Assembly (NCBI RefSeq): GCF_004791585.1
Contig: NZ_SRUU01000002.1
Coordinates: 124,001-188,000 of the forward strand
Reading direction: 5' to 3'
Length of the DNA: 64,000 nt
DNA from: Mesorhizobium sp. M1C.F.Ca.ET.210.01.1.1
Lineage (GTDB): Bacteria; Pseudomonadota; Alphaproteobacteria; Rhizobiales; Rhizobiaceae
Positions 36,150 through 46,195 of the stretch are shown here, piece after piece; position 1 is the first letter of the stretch, and each line of letters opens with the position of its first letter. The notes below the pieces were generated by a model. It saw only the letters and a program-made list of their open reading frames with translations, did no database searches and was not told the DNA's origin. The position numbers and the translations under genes were made by a program.

Positions 36150-36172
36150 CATCGAGGGTCGACGCAACAGGT

Positions 36173-37156
36173 TTAGAGCGGCCGGTTCTGGCTGACGATC
36201 AGCGCGCCGATGGCGTCGGTGTTCTCAGGCGTCGACTCGAACCCCATCGCCGCTTCCTGCGGGGCGCTCGGTACGGAGGTGATGTAGCGGCCCTTCACTG
36301 TGCCGCCGAAGCGGGACGCGTCAGGTTCCTCCATCGGCTCCTGCATCGCCACCATCGTCGGCTTCGCCGTGACGCGGCCGGATTTCTGCGCCGGCGCTGC
36401 GGAGGCCGTCATATAGGTCTGCTGGGCGGGGACGATTGCCGCCTTGGCGGGAAGCGCCGGCGCGGCGGCCGCGGTCATGGCAGCCTGCTTGGCCGGGTCG
36501 GCATGGACGATCGTCTTGACCACCGGTTCGGCGGACGCGACGAGCACTGGAGCGGCAGGGTCGATCTTCTGCGACTTGCCGGAAGCCATGGCGACCATGG
36601 GCTCATCCGGCAGCGGCTGCCAGTTGCGGCCGCGCTTCTCATAGAAGGCGTTGCCACCGGCCACCATCGTGTAGTGCATGTTGTTGTAGGGGAACCGCAG
36701 GCCTGCGGTGTGGAAATACATCGTGTTCTTGAGCTTGGCCTTGCGCTCGCCCTTGAGCACAGCCTCGGCGGCTTCCTCGACATCGGGCAGCGCCTTCGAA
36801 TTCATCGGTCGCGTCAGCACGCCGGGAGCGAACTGGCCCCTTTCACCGACGACCTCGCAGATGGTGCTGCCGTGCTGGCCGGAACGCAGCCGGTTCATCA
36901 CGACGGTGCCGACCGCGATCATGCCGTCGCGGCTCGAGCGGTTGGACTCGAAGAACATCGCCCTTTGCAGGCATTCCTTGTCCTTCATCGTGTATTTGTA
37001 GGAGCGCGAGCTGAGGAAGCTCGGCGTGACGGCATCGGTCAGGCTCGCCACCGACATGCCGTGTGAAGCGGTCTGGCTGCAGCCGGCCAGGAACAAGGGG
37101 GAAGCGGCGATGCCGATAAGCAGCACCGGCGTCTTCCATCGCGTCGCGATCAACAA
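36173..37156 (-). CDS. Cell wall hydrolase (SleB/Hydrolase_2 family)
   Basis: A 327-residue exported protein with a lipoprotein-type signal (PLFLAGCSQTASHGMSVASL). The Hydrolase_2 domain at about residues 65-185 contains CLQRAMFFESNRSSRDGMIAV and YNNMHYTMVAGGNAFYEKRG. The C-terminal 130 residues are low-complexity (Ala/Pro-rich) and probably unstructured. The domain resembles spore-cortex-type lytic enzymes but is widespread in alphaproteobacteria with no sporulation. It sits between ybaB and recR. Confidence 0.9.
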   Translation of the reverse strand: MLIATRWKTPVLLIGIAASPLFLAGCSQTASHGMSVASLTDAVTPSFLSSRSYKYTMKDKECLQRAMFFESNRSSRDGMIAVGTVVMNRLRSGQHGSTICEVVGERGQFAPGVLTRPMNSKALPDVEEAAEAVLKGERKAKLKNTMYFHTAGLRFPYNNMHYTMVAGGNAFYEKRGRNWQPLPDEPMVAMASGKSQKIDPAAPVLVASAEPVVKTIVHADPAKQAAMTAAAAPALPAKAAIVPAQQTYMTASAAPAQKSGRVTAKPTMVAMQEPMEEPDASRFGGTVKGRYITSVPSAPQEAAMGFESTPENTDAIGALIVSQNRPL

Positions 37157-37370
37157 AAAAGCCTCATTTCCAGATGCCAGCCCGCCCCGAGATGTGGCAA
37201 GAATGAGACTCTTTCAGGCAAAAAGATGGCTAGATGGTTAGCAAACTCTGGACTTGGGTAAAACTTTATGAATGTCGCGAAATGAGCCCGTGAGCATAAC
37301 CGGCGAAATGGTTAATATTGCGGGCCGGGCTCGATTTTCGTTCATAATCAATTAACTGGCGGCAGCCAGC

Positions 37371-37694
37371 TCAGAACGGCAATTTCATTCCGGGCGGTAT
37401 GGGCAGGCCCGCCGTCAGCGCCTTGGTCTTTTCCTGCATGACCTGCTCTACCTTATTTTTGGCGTCATTGTGGGCGGCCAGAAGCAAGTCTTCCAGGATC
37501 TCAACCTCATCGCCCTTGAACAGCGAGGGATCGATCTTCAGCGCCTTCATTTCGAACTTGCCGGTCAGCGTCACGCTGACCAGGCCGCCGCCCGCCTGTC
37601 CGGTGGCTTCGAGCGTCGCGATCTCGTCCTGCATGGCCTGGAACTTGGCCTGCATTTCCTTCGCCTTGCCCATCAGGCCGAGAAGATCTTTCAT
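37371..37694 (-). CDS. YbaB/EbfC family nucleoid-associated protein
   Basis: A 107-residue DNA-binding protein that forms a tweezer-like dimer. The start [20 protein letters not shown] and the motif [20 protein letters not shown] are family hallmarks. The C-terminus [15 protein letters not shown] is also typical. The gene starts 22 bp after the dnaX stop, the normal dnaX-ybaB pairing. The next gene on the strand is a cell-wall hydrolase rather than recR. The 214 bp gap at 37157-37370 holds no other feature that I can support. Confidence 0.95.
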   Translation of the reverse strand: MKDLLGLMGKAKEMQAKFQAMQDEIATLEATGQAGGGLVSVTLTGKFEMKALKIDPSLFKGDEVEILEDLLLAAHNDAKNKVEQVMQEKTKALTAGLPIPPGMKLPF

Positions 37695-37716
37695 CGGGTA
37701 GTCCTCTAAGATTGTT

Positions 37717-39528
37717 TCAGGTCTCGTCGTCATCCGCGGCCGGCTCGACCGGTACTTCGGCCTCGGTCTCTTCCACTTCCGGGACATCCGGAATTCGCAC
37801 GTCGATGATCTTGGCGCCCGGGAAGCGGGCGAGGATAGCGGCGACCGTCGGGTCGCTCCTGGCGTCCGAGAAGGCGGTCTCGCGCTTCGTCGTCTCCATC
37901 TCGGCGAGCGTCTGGCCGCCTTGTTCCTTCGACAGCGAGACCAGCCAGTTGCGGCCGGTCCAGGCGCGCAGCTTCGCGGTCAGATCGTTGAGCAGCGTCT
38001 TGGGCGCATCGTCGGTCAGGCTGACGTCGAAGCGGCCTGGCTCGACGCGCACCAGCCGCACGCAGCGCTTCAAGAGCACCTTGAAGGCGATGTCGCGGTT
38101 GGCGTCGGCAAGGGCTGCGATATCGGCCAGCGACTTCACCGGAACGGCGGGCGTTTCGACAACCGGCTCCGGCGCCGGAACGAAGGCTGCGGGCGTTGGC
38201 TGCGCCTCGACCAGCCGCATCGTCTGCGCACCGCCGGTGGAGGACGGCATCCGGGCCTGCGCCACAGCGCTTGCGCCGCCGCCATTGCCGGCCGGCGCGC
38301 CGTTGGCGCGCGGCGCGCCGTTCGGCACCGTTGCGGCGCCTTCCAGCGATTTCAGCGCCTCGTCCAGCGTCGGCAGGTCGGCGGCGTGCGCCAGCCGGAT
38401 CAGCACCATCTCGCCGGCGCTGACCGGGCGGTTCGAGGACTGCACCTCGGGGATGCCCTTGAGCAGCATCTGCCAGGTCCGAGCCAGCACGCGCACCGAC
38501 AGCGCGCTGGCGAATTCGGCGCCGCGTCGGCGCTCGTCCTCGGAGAGCGAAGCGTCGTCGGCCGCGGCCGGCACGAAGCGCAGCCGGGTGACGAGGTGGT
38601 TGAACTCGGCAAGATCGGTGAGCACGGCTGCAGGATCGGCGCCTGTGTCGTATTGCGCACGGAATTCGGCCAGAGCCGCCGCCACGTCACCCTTCATCAC
38701 ATGCTCGAACAGGTCGATGATGCGGGCGCGGTCGGCCAAGCCCAGCATGGCGCGTACCGCCTCGGCGCTGACGGCGCCGCTGCCATGGGCGATCGCCTGA
38801 TCGAGGATGGAGAGCGAATCGCGCGCCGAGCCTTCGGCGGCGCGGGCAATCATCGCCAACGCCTCGTCGTCGACGGAAATGCCTTCCTTGGCGGCGATCG
38901 AGGAAAGATGTGCGACGAGCGCGCCGGCGTCGATGCGCCTCAGGTCGAAGCGCTGGCAGCGCGACAGGACCGTGATCGGCACCTTGCGGATCTCGGTGGT
39001 GGCGAAGATGAATTTGACGTGCGGCGGCGGCTCTTCCAGCGTCTTCAACAGGCCGTTGAAGGCCTGGGTGGAGAGCATGTGCACTTCGTCGATGATGTAG
39101 ACCTTGTAGCGGGCCGAGACCGGCGCGTAGCGGACACGGTCGATGATGTCCCTGATATCGTCGATGCCGGTGTGGGAGGCGGCGTCCATCTCGATGACGT
39201 CGACATGACGGCCTTCCATGATCGCCTGGCAGTGCTCGCCGGGAATCGACAGGTCGACCGAGGGCTGGTCGACGGTTGCCGTCTTATAGTTCAGGGCTCG
39301 CGCGAGGATGCGCGCCGTCGTCGTCTTGCCGACGCCGCGCACGCCGGTCAGCATCCAGGCCTGGGCGATGCGGCCGGTGGCGAAGGCGTTGGTCAGCGTG
39401 CGGACCATCGGCTCCTGGCCGATCAGCTCGGAGAAGTTCGAGGGGCGATATTTGCGCGCCAGCACGCGATAGGCGCCGGCCTTTTCCGTCTCCGGATTTT
39501 TTGGCCCCAAATTTCCGGCTTCGCTCAT
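37717..39528 (-). CDS. dnaX: DNA polymerase III subunit gamma/tau
   Basis: The clamp-loader ATPase of the replicative polymerase (603 residues). Walker A is GVRGVGKTT in [20 protein letters not shown]; the Walker B/DEVH box is [20 protein letters not shown]; the SRC motif is [14 protein letters not shown]. The C-terminal tau part (residues 390-603) has a Pro/Ala-rich linker and the tail with the acidic end [19 protein letters not shown]. The small cytoplasmic SRP RNA gene lies about 100 bp upstream. Confidence 0.97.
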   Translation of the reverse strand: MSEAGNLGPKNPETEKAGAYRVLARKYRPSNFSELIGQEPMVRTLTNAFATGRIAQAWMLTGVRGVGKTTTARILARALNYKTATVDQPSVDLSIPGEHCQAIMEGRHVDVIEMDAASHTGIDDIRDIIDRVRYAPVSARYKVYIIDEVHMLSTQAFNGLLKTLEEPPPHVKFIFATTEIRKVPITVLSRCQRFDLRRIDAGALVAHLSSIAAKEGISVDDEALAMIARAAEGSARDSLSILDQAIAHGSGAVSAEAVRAMLGLADRARIIDLFEHVMKGDVAAALAEFRAQYDTGADPAAVLTDLAEFNHLVTRLRFVPAAADDASLSEDERRRGAEFASALSVRVLARTWQMLLKGIPEVQSSNRPVSAGEMVLIRLAHAADLPTLDEALKSLEGAATVPNGAPRANGAPAGNGGGASAVAQARMPSSTGGAQTMRLVEAQPTPAAFVPAPEPVVETPAVPVKSLADIAALADANRDIAFKVLLKRCVRLVRVEPGRFDVSLTDDAPKTLLNDLTAKLRAWTGRNWLVSLSKEQGGQTLAEMETTKRETAFSDARSDPTVAAILARFPGAKIIDVRIPDVPEVEETEAEVPVEPAADDDET

Positions 39529-39628
39529 CCGCCGTCAAAAGCTCCAAGGACCGCAGGCGGCCGATTCCTGCGCATAGTCTCGCCCGCACGGCTCGGCGCC
39601 GTCAATGTCGCGGGAGAAAGGCGAAGAG

Positions 39629-39728
39629 GCGGGAGGCTGGAACAATGACCCGTTCCGGGCTCGTTAGGGCTGCTTCCTTCCGGACCTGACCCGGTTGGCG
39701 AGTGGATCGTCCACCACCAACCTCCCGC
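39629..39728 (-). ncRNA. ffs: Signal recognition particle RNA (small, 4.5S type)
   Basis: On the minus strand the conserved domain IV sequence GGTCAGGTCCGGAAGGAAGC is present, with complementary ends: GCGGGAGG at the 5' side and CCTCCCGC at the 3' side (39728 and 39629). This gives an RNA of about 100 nt that pairs with Ffh for membrane targeting of proteins. Ends are approximate. It lies 100 bp upstream of dnaX, a common alphaproteobacterial position. Confidence 0.95.
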
Positions 39729-39906
39729 GCTCCATATCGGCAATTCAGCGGCGAAATGCAAGGGTCGTGGTGAATGACCGGCCGCGCCGTGCGGGCGACA
39801 AAGCCTTCAAATCCACAATAGCGGCCAATGATTCGCTTGCAGCCACCTTGCCGCCGCTCTAGCGTTCCCCGGTTTGGAGAATATTAGAAAAGCGAAGGAA
39901 ACGCCC

Positions 39907-40326
39907 ATGCTGCCTGGCCTCAAGGCCGGATTCACGCTGGACGCCCGATTGGAGGCGGACAGTGAGCAGCTCATGTGGCTCGGCCTTTGCGAGCTTCGGC
40001 TGATGAACGATCGCCGCTGGCCGTGGCTGGTCCTGGTGCCGCAGCGGCCTGGCATCGAGGAACTGCACGACATGACGCCGCTCGACCAGGCGATGCTGAC
40101 CTTCGAGACCAATATGGTGGCGCAGGCGCTGAAGAGGGTGACCGGCTGCACCAAGATCAATACGGGCGCGCTCGGAAACATCGTGCGCCAGCTGCATGTC
40201 CATGTCATCGCCCGCACCGAAGGCGACCCCGGCTGGCCGGGGCCGGTCTGGGGGCACGGCATGCGCGAGCCCTATCAACGCCCCGAACTCCACCGGTTTG
40301 CCGAAACGATCAAGGCAGCGCTATAA
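39907..40326 (+). CDS. HIT family protein
   Basis: A 139-residue histidine-triad hydrolase/transferase-like protein. The ATG at 39907 has GAAGGAAA upstream. The motif region QLHVHVIARTEGDPGWPGP gives Q-L-H-V-H, so the catalytic second His of the HxHxH triad is kept while the first is Gln. The C-terminus ends at FAETIKAAL. It is followed by nudC in the same direction. Its substrate is probably a nucleotide conjugate, as for the family. Confidence 0.9.
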   Translation: MLPGLKAGFTLDARLEADSEQLMWLGLCELRLMNDRRWPWLVLVPQRPGIEELHDMTPLDQAMLTFETNMVAQALKRVTGCTKINTGALGNIVRQLHVHVIARTEGDPGWPGPVWGHGMREPYQRPELHRFAETIKAAL

Positions 40327-40363
40327 GCCGACCAGTGTTCACCCTGTGTCCTCCCCGAGTCCC

Positions 40364-41305
40364 ATGAGCTTTCGCCTGTTTGACGCGCCATTGCGCGAGC
40401 CGAGCCAGTTCGTCGGCTTCGCCGGCAACCAGATCGACCGGCAATCGGAAAACCGTGCCGACGACGCGGTCGAGAAGGCGCTTGCCGAGCGATCGGCGCG
40501 GCTGATGCTGATGCATGGCGGCAGGCTTTATCTGAAACTCAGCGACGGCAGTTTCGACCCATGGTTCGAGGCCGCGGAAAGCCAGGCCTTCGAGGCCGCG
40601 CTCGACCGCGGTGTGCTGCTCGGCTTTTCCGAGAACGGCCCGGTGCTTGCGGTGCCCGCCGGCATCGAGCCGGACAACCTGCCGGAAACGATGAAGGCGA
40701 TCGACTACCGCTCGGTCTACATGCAGGGTCTGATCGATGAGGCGGCGGCCGGGGCGCTGGCGCAAGGTGCGGCGCTGCTCGCCTGGCACGCCAGCCATGG
40801 CTTCTGCTCGAAATGCGGCAACCGCTCGGAAATGCGCGCCGGCGGCTACAGGCGCCACTGCCCGGCCTGCGGCACCGACCATTTCCCGCGCACCGATCCG
40901 GTGGCGATCATGCTGACGGTGACGCGCGACAAATGCCTGCTCGGGCGCGGCCGGCATTTCGCGGCGGGCATGTATTCGGCCCTTGCCGGCTTCATCGAGC
41001 CCGGCGAGACGATCGAGGCGGCGGTGCGCCGCGAGACGCTGGAAGAGGCCGGGATCCGGCTCGGCCGCGTCGTCTATCACGCCAGCCAGCCCTGGCCGTT
41101 TCCCTATTCGCTGATGATCGGCTGCTTCGGCGAGCCGCTCAACGAGGATATTCAGGCCGACCTCAACGAGCTCGAGGACTGCCGCTGGTTCTTCCGCGAC
41201 GAGGTGCGCTCGATGCTGGAGAGAACCCATCCCGGCGAACTGATCACGCCGCCGAAAGGGGCGATCGCCCACCATCTCATCCGCGCCTGGGTGGACAGCG
41301 AATAG
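40364..41305 (+). CDS. nudC: NAD+ diphosphatase / NADH pyrophosphatase
   Basis: A 313-residue Nudix hydrolase that cuts NAD(H) and removes the NAD cap from RNA. The zinc ribbon CSKCGNRSEMRAGGYRRHCP-ACG precedes FPRTDPVAIMLTVTRDKCLLG. The Nudix box is visible as GFIEPGETIEAAVRRETLEE-AG. The start ATG at 40364 gives MSFRLFDAPLREPSQFVGF. It is 37 bp after the HIT gene, and the Dabb gene follows by 15 bp. Confidence 0.95.
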   Translation: MSFRLFDAPLREPSQFVGFAGNQIDRQSENRADDAVEKALAERSARLMLMHGGRLYLKLSDGSFDPWFEAAESQAFEAALDRGVLLGFSENGPVLAVPAGIEPDNLPETMKAIDYRSVYMQGLIDEAAAGALAQGAALLAWHASHGFCSKCGNRSEMRAGGYRRHCPACGTDHFPRTDPVAIMLTVTRDKCLLGRGRHFAAGMYSALAGFIEPGETIEAAVRRETLEEAGIRLGRVVYHASQPWPFPYSLMIGCFGEPLNEDIQADLNELEDCRWFFRDEVRSMLERTHPGELITPPKGAIAHHLIRAWVDSE

Positions 41306-41320
41306 GAGCAGGAGCCGAAA

Positions 41321-41623
41321 ATGATCCGTCATACCGTCGTGTTCACGCTGAAGCATCCGCCGCATTCGCTGGAGACAAAGCGGTTCCTCCACGATGCCAA
41401 GAAGATCCTCAGCGGGATCAAAGGCGTGACGCATTTCGAGCAGCTGCGCCAGGTCAGTCCCAAGAACGACTATCAGTTCGGCTTCTCGATGGAGTTCGCC
41501 GACCAGGCCGCCTACACGCGCTACAACGAGCATCCCGACCACGTGGCGTTCGTGCGCGACCGCTGGGTGCCCGAGGTCGAGGCGTTCATGGAAATCGACT
41601 ACGTGCCGCTCGGCTTTGGCTGA
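41321..41623 (+). CDS. Dabb (stress-responsive alpha/beta-barrel) family protein
   Basis: A 100-residue small protein of the dimeric alpha-beta barrel type. The start MIRHTVVFTLKHPPHSLETK and the end EVEAFMEIDYVPLGFG are typical, with FGFSMEFADQAAYTRYNEHPD in the middle. It is the third gene of a HIT-nudC-Dabb group. Function is unknown; stress-response and aromatic-compound roles have been described for relatives. Confidence 0.88.
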   Translation: MIRHTVVFTLKHPPHSLETKRFLHDAKKILSGIKGVTHFEQLRQVSPKNDYQFGFSMEFADQAAYTRYNEHPDHVAFVRDRWVPEVEAFMEIDYVPLGFG

Positions 41624-41701
41624 GGTCGACAACGTCCTAGATTGGCGCGGACGTCTACGCTTTGGACGAAGGCTCCAGTTGGCTGGCCGGAAGAACCAGC
41701 T

Positions 41702-42565
41702 TCAGTCCGCGACCTTCCACTGCTCACGCGATGCGCTCGCCGGATAGACGCCGAGGATGCGCATCTCGCGCGAGAAGAAGCGCAATTCGTCGAGCGCCAG
41801 CTTGACCAGCGGATCGTCGGGGTGGCCTTCGATATCGGCATAAAACAGCGTCGCGGTGAAGGCGCCGAGCTGGTAGCTCTCGAGCTTGGTCATGTTGATG
41901 CCGTTGGTGGCGAAGCCGCCCATGGCCTTGTAGAGCGCGGCCGGCACGTTGCGGACACGGAAGATGAAGGTGGTCATCATCTTGGCGTCCGGCGAAGGAC
42001 GTTCGGCCCATTGCTTGTTCTTGGTCAGCACCACGAAGCGGGTGACGTTGGAGTCGGTGTCCTCGACATTCTTCTCGATGATGTCGAGACCGTAGAGCTC
42101 CGCGGCGAGCGCCGGCGCCAGCGCGGCCATGGTGCGGTCCCTGACCTCGGAGACCATCTTCGCCGACCCGGCCGTGTCGCCGGCGACCACAGGCTTCCAG
42201 CCGTTCTTGCGGATGTATTTTCGGCACTGGCCTAGTGCGTGGATATGGCTGTGCACGGTCCTGATCTCTTCGCGCTTGACGCCCGGCAGGACCATCAATT
42301 GGAAATGGATCGGCAGGAAATACTCGCCGACGATGTGCAGGCGCGATTCCGGCAGCAGGTGATGGATGTCGGCGACACGGCCCGCGATCGTGTTCTCGAT
42401 CGGGATCATCGCAAGCTCGGCCTTGCCGGTCTCGACCGCGTTGAAGGCGTCCTCGAAGGTCGGACAGGGCAACGGCTCCATCGAGGGGAACATGTTGCGG
42501 CAGGCGGTGTCGGAATTGGCGCCCGGCTCACCCTGGAAGGAGATTCTGTTGGTCTTTTCAGGCAT
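41702..42565 (-). CDS. pheA: Prephenate dehydratase
   Basis: A 287-residue monofunctional PheA that converts prephenate to phenylpyruvate in Phe synthesis. The catalytic part has NRISFQGEPGANSDTACRN at the N-terminus and the TRF motif in SNVTRFVVLTKN. The regulatory ACT domain follows (TTFIFRVRNVPAALYKAM, KLESYQLGAFTATLFYADI). No chorismate mutase domain is present. It lies 9 bp after kdsB and is probably co-transcribed with it. Confidence 0.95.
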   Translation of the reverse strand: MPEKTNRISFQGEPGANSDTACRNMFPSMEPLPCPTFEDAFNAVETGKAELAMIPIENTIAGRVADIHHLLPESRLHIVGEYFLPIHFQLMVLPGVKREEIRTVHSHIHALGQCRKYIRKNGWKPVVAGDTAGSAKMVSEVRDRTMAALAPALAAELYGLDIIEKNVEDTDSNVTRFVVLTKNKQWAERPSPDAKMMTTFIFRVRNVPAALYKAMGGFATNGINMTKLESYQLGAFTATLFYADIEGHPDDPLVKLALDELRFFSREMRILGVYPASASREQWKVAD

Positions 42566-42574
42566 TGGGATGTC

Positions 42575-43303
42575 TCAGTTTGAAAGGATCTTCCTAGCGC
42601 GCTCGAGGTCGTCGGGCGTGTCAACGCCGAGCGGCAGCGACTTGACGATCTCGGCGTCGATGCGCATGCCGGCTTCCAGTGCCCGCAGCTGCTCCAGCCG
42701 TTCGCGGCGCTCCAGGGGCGACGGCTTCAGCGCCACGAACTGTTCGAGCGCGGCGCGGCGGTAGGCGTAGAGGCCGATGTGGTGATAGAGCGGGCCCTCG
42801 CCCCACGGCGCCGTGGCGCGGGTGAAATAGAGCGCCTTTAGCCTCGTCGCGGAGAGCGGCGAGCCGACGATCTTGACGACGTTCGGATTGGTCTTTTCCT
42901 CGTCGCGGACGATCTCGACGCCGAGCGTGGCGATATCGACCGCGCTGTCCTGGAACGGCCGGAGCGACGCGCCGATGATCTCAGGATCGATGGTCGGCAG
43001 GTCGCCCTGGACGTTGACGATCGTCTCGACCTTTTTCTCCGGATCGAGGGCGGTGAGCGCCTCGAAGATGCGGTCGGAGCCGGATTCGTGGTCCGCGCGC
43101 GTCATCACCGCGTCGAATCCATGCTCGCGGACTGCCGTTGCAACCGCTTCGGTGTCGGTCGCCACCACCACGCGGCCAAGTCCCGCCTCGGCGGCGCGGC
43201 GGGCAACATGGACGATCATCGGCACGCCGGCGATGTCGGCCAGCGGCTTGCCCGGCAGGCGCGTCGAGGCCATGCGGGCGGGGATCAGGATCAATGTCGA
43301 CAT
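42575..43303 (-). CDS. kdsB: 3-deoxy-manno-octulosonate cytidylyltransferase
   Basis: KdsB activates Kdo with CTP for lipopolysaccharide core synthesis. The start [20 protein letters not shown] carries the nucleotide-binding signature, followed by [36 protein letters not shown] and [14 protein letters not shown]. The ATG at 43303 is chosen; the upstream extension to 43345 is unlikely. It is divergent from the cytochrome c gene with a 190 bp gap. pheA follows after 9 bp. Confidence 0.95.
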   Translation of the reverse strand: MSTLILIPARMASTRLPGKPLADIAGVPMIVHVARRAAEAGLGRVVVATDTEAVATAVREHGFDAVMTRADHESGSDRIFEALTALDPEKKVETIVNVQGDLPTIDPEIIGASLRPFQDSAVDIATLGVEIVRDEEKTNPNVVKIVGSPLSATRLKALYFTRATAPWGEGPLYHHIGLYAYRRAALEQFVALKPSPLERRERLEQLRALEAGMRIDAEIVKSLPLGVDTPDDLERARKILSN

Positions 43304-43492
43304 GGGACTTTCAGGGCGGCCGGGAACGCGGGTGGAAAGTGGCAAAACGTCTCACTGGAAGCGCCCTTATAGGTGTTGCAACGCCGAAGCAAAAGACCTA
43401 GTTTCCGCCCGATTTGACTGGCCCTTGCGGGCCTTCGATACCGACGGACGGTGTGGACGGGACGGTCCGCCGGAACAGGGAGCAAGGGGCGT

Positions 43493-44140
43493 ATGGATTC
43501 CAACGAAGTCAACAAGCTGCTCGGCGGATTCCTCGGAACCTGCTTCGTGGTCTTTTCCGTGGGCATCGTGTCGAACGCGCTGTTCGCTTCGCCTGCACCC
43601 GAAAAGCCCGGTTTCGCCATCGAGGCTCAGGAGCCGACCGAAGGCGGTGGCGCAGCTGCCCCGGCCGCGGAAGCCAAGCCGATCGCCGACCTTCTCGCCA
43701 CCGCCAATGCCGAGGCGGGCGCCGCCATCTTCAAGAAGTGCCAGGCCTGCCATTCCGGCGAGAAGGGCGGCCCCAACAAGGTCGGTCCGGATCTCTGGGA
43801 CATCGTCGACCGGCCCGTCGCCGAGCATGAGGGCTTCGCCTATTCGGCCGGCATGAAGGATTTTTCCAAGGGCGGCGCCGAGAAATGGACCTACGACAAC
43901 CTCAACCACTTCATCACCTCGCCGAAGAAGTTCGTGAAGGGCACGGCGATGGGCTTCGCCGGCCTGCCGAAGGACGAGGACCGGGCCAACGTGATCGCCT
44001 ACCTGCGCACGCTGTCGGACAATCCAAAGCCGCTGCCGCAGGCCGGCGCTTCGGCCGAAGCCAAGCCGGCGGAAGGTGCCGCACCGGCGAAACCGGCCGA
44101 AGGCGCTGCTCCGGCCAAGCCGGCCGCTCCCGCTCAATAA
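43493..44140 (+). CDS. Membrane-anchored c-type cytochrome (CycM-like)
   Basis: A 215-residue protein with an N-terminal membrane anchor (GGFLGTCFVVFSVGIVSNAL) and a single class I cytochrome c domain. The haem motif CQACH is at residues 83-87 and a possible Met ligand is in KGTAMGFAGLPKD. It most resembles the CycM group that passes electrons from complex III to the aa3 oxidase. The C-terminal 30 residues are low-complexity, with repeats of AEGAAPAKP. The start ATG at 43493 follows CAAGGGGCGT. It ends with a terminator. Confidence 0.92.
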   Translation: MDSNEVNKLLGGFLGTCFVVFSVGIVSNALFASPAPEKPGFAIEAQEPTEGGGAAAPAAEAKPIADLLATANAEAGAAIFKKCQACHSGEKGGPNKVGPDLWDIVDRPVAEHEGFAYSAGMKDFSKGGAEKWTYDNLNHFITSPKKFVKGTAMGFAGLPKDEDRANVIAYLRTLSDNPKPLPQAGASAEAKPAEGAAPAKPAEGAAPAKPAAPAQ

Positions 44141-44164
44141 ACAATTTGTCATTGTGACACCTTG

Positions 44165-44195
44165 GAAAAGCCGGGTTCGTCCCGGCTTTTCTGTT
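44165..44195 (+). terminator. Intrinsic terminator after the cytochrome c gene
   Basis: GAAAAGCCGGG and CCCGGCTTTTC (44165-44175 and 44181-44191) form a perfect 11-bp stem around TTCGT, with the TTTTC end followed by TGTT. It lies 25 bp after the cytochrome c stop and about 100 bp before the Yej operon. Confidence 0.8.
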
Positions 44196-44296
44196 AGGAA
44201 AGCCGCATATTGGGCGACAAAGACCGCCCTTGCGGTTTTCACCGGCGTCAAATGATCTAGATTGCCGGTGGGTACTGCTCGCGACGAGGAGAACGC

Positions 44297-46195
44297 ATGA
44301 CGGTTGGCCGCTCCCGGAGACTTTTCCCATCGACGGCACTTTTCGCATCGATGCTGGCGTTCGCCCTTGCAGCCAGCCTGCCGGCCGGTGCCGCCGACGA
44401 ATGGCACACCACCTCCTCGCTGATCGGCCCTTCCAAATACGGCGAGAATTTCCAGCACTACGACTACGTCAATCCGAATGCGCCGAAGGGCGGAACCTAC
44501 AACTCCGTGGTTACCGGCACTTTCGACAGCTTCAATCCTTATATCGTGCAGGGATCGCCGGCCGCCGGCTTCGTGCCGTTCGGCGGCGGGCTGCTCTACG
44601 ACACGCTGATGGAACAGGCACAGGACGAGGGCAGCGTCAGCCATCCGCTGGTCGCCGAGGCCTATAAATACCCGTCGGACTATTCGTCGGCGACCTACCG
44701 GCTCGACCCGCGCGCCAAATGGCACGACGGCCAGCCGATCACCGTCGACGACGTGGTCTGGTCGTTCCAGGTGCTCAAGGCCAACAGCCCGATGTACAAC
44801 CGCTATTTCGAGAACGTGACCGAAGCGGTCGCCCTCTCGGATCGCGAGGTCGAGTTCCATTTCAACCAGAAGGGCAATCGGGAACTGCCGAAGATCCTCG
44901 GCGACCTCGTCGTGCTGCCGAAGCACTGGTGGGAAGGCACGGACGCCAGCGGCAAGAAGCGCGACATCACCAGGCCGACGCTGGAGCCGCCGCTGGGCTC
45001 GGCCGCCTACAAGATCGCCAGCTTCAAACCCGGCTCGGAAATCGTCTGGCAGCGCGTGCCCGATTATTGGGGCGGCAAGCTGCCGGTGAAGATCGGTCGC
45101 GAGAATTTCGACAGCCAGCGCTTCACCTACATCCTCGACGACAATGCCAGTTGGGAGGCGTTCAAGAAGGGCGGGCTCGACGACATCAAACCGGAAAACA
45201 GCTCGCGGCGCTGGGCGACGGCCTACAACTTCCCGGCGGTTAGCGCCGGAGACGTGGTCAAAAAAGAATTCAAGACAACCTCGTCCGAGCCGATGCAGGC
45301 TTTCGTGCTCAACCAGCGGCGGCCGCTGTTCCAGGATCGGCTGGTACGCGCCGCGCTGACCTATCCGTTCGACTTCGAGACGATGAACCGCACGCTGTTC
45401 TACAATTCGAACACGCGCACCCACAGCTATTTCGGGGGCACGGAACTGGCGTCGAGCGGGCTGCCGCAAGGCAAGGAGCTCGAAATCCTGGAGAAGTATC
45501 GCGACAAGCTGCCGCCGGAGCTGTTCACGCAGGAATTCCAGCTGCCGGTCTACGATTCACCGCAAGCCGAACGCAAATATCTGAAGCAGGCTGTCGACCT
45601 CTTTGCCAAGGCCGGCTGGGTGATCAAGGGCGGCAAGATGGTGAACGCCAAGACCGGCGCGCCGTTCAAGTTCGAAATACTCGGCTCGAACGACACCGAC
45701 CAGGTCATCGCCGGTCCCTGGATCGCCAACCTGCGCAAGATCGGCGTCGACGCGACGCTGCGGATCATCGACCAGACGCAGTACATCAACCGCGTCAACA
45801 ATTTCGACTACGACGTCATCACCAGCATACTCCTGCAATCGGAATCGCCTGGGAACGAGCAGCGCGACTTCTGGAGCTCGAAGGCGGCGGACTCGCCCGG
45901 ATCGCGCAACTATTCCGGCATCAAGAACCCGGTCGTCGACGCACTGGTCGACCACATCATCTTCGCCACCGATCGCGACGATCTCGTCGCCGCCACCCAT
46001 GCGCTGGATCGGGTGCTGTTGTGGAATTACTACACCGTGCCGCAATACCACCGCGCGGTGGTTTGGCTTGCCTATTGGAACAAGTTCGGCATGCCGGAAA
46101 AGCAGCCCAGCTACCGCGGCGCCGATATCGATTCCTGGTGGATCGACACGGCGAAGGAGAAGGCGCTGGCCGCCAAGTACAAGGGGCTCAACTGA
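44297..46195 (+). CDS. yejA: Yej-type ABC transporter substrate-binding protein (first)
   Basis: A periplasmic peptide-binding protein of 632 residues with a Sec signal (FAFALAASLPAGAADEWH region). The SBP_bac_5 hallmark is LDPRAKWHDGQPITVDDVVW, and the C-terminal half shows YNFPAVSAGDVVKKEFKTTS. Long YejA-like members bind oligopeptides and import microcin C-like peptides. The start ATG is preceded by GAGGAGA. Its stop overlaps the start of a second substrate-binding gene by TGATG. Confidence 0.93.
   Translation: MTVGRSRRLFPSTALFASMLAFALAASLPAGAADEWHTTSSLIGPSKYGENFQHYDYVNPNAPKGGTYNSVVTGTFDSFNPYIVQGSPAAGFVPFGGGLLYDTLMEQAQDEGSVSHPLVAEAYKYPSDYSSATYRLDPRAKWHDGQPITVDDVVWSFQVLKANSPMYNRYFENVTEAVALSDREVEFHFNQKGNRELPKILGDLVVLPKHWWEGTDASGKKRDITRPTLEPPLGSAAYKIASFKPGSEIVWQRVPDYWGGKLPVKIGRENFDSQRFTYILDDNASWEAFKKGGLDDIKPENSSRRWATAYNFPAVSAGDVVKKEFKTTSSEPMQAFVLNQRRPLFQDRLVRAALTYPFDFETMNRTLFYNSNTRTHSYFGGTELASSGLPQGKELEILEKYRDKLPPELFTQEFQLPVYDSPQAERKYLKQAVDLFAKAGWVIKGGKMVNAKTGAPFKFEILGSNDTDQVIAGPWIANLRKIGVDATLRIIDQTQYINRVNNFDYDVITSILLQSESPGNEQRDFWSSKAADSPGSRNYSGIKNPVVDALVDHIIFATDRDDLVAATHALDRVLLWNYYTVPQYHRAVVWLAYWNKFGMPEKQPSYRGADIDSWWIDTAKEKALAAKYKGLN

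Noticed and set aside
37921..39648. A 575-codon plus-strand frame opposite dnaX
   Set aside because: dnaX has Walker A and DEVH motifs; the plus-strand frame also runs into the SRP RNA gene.
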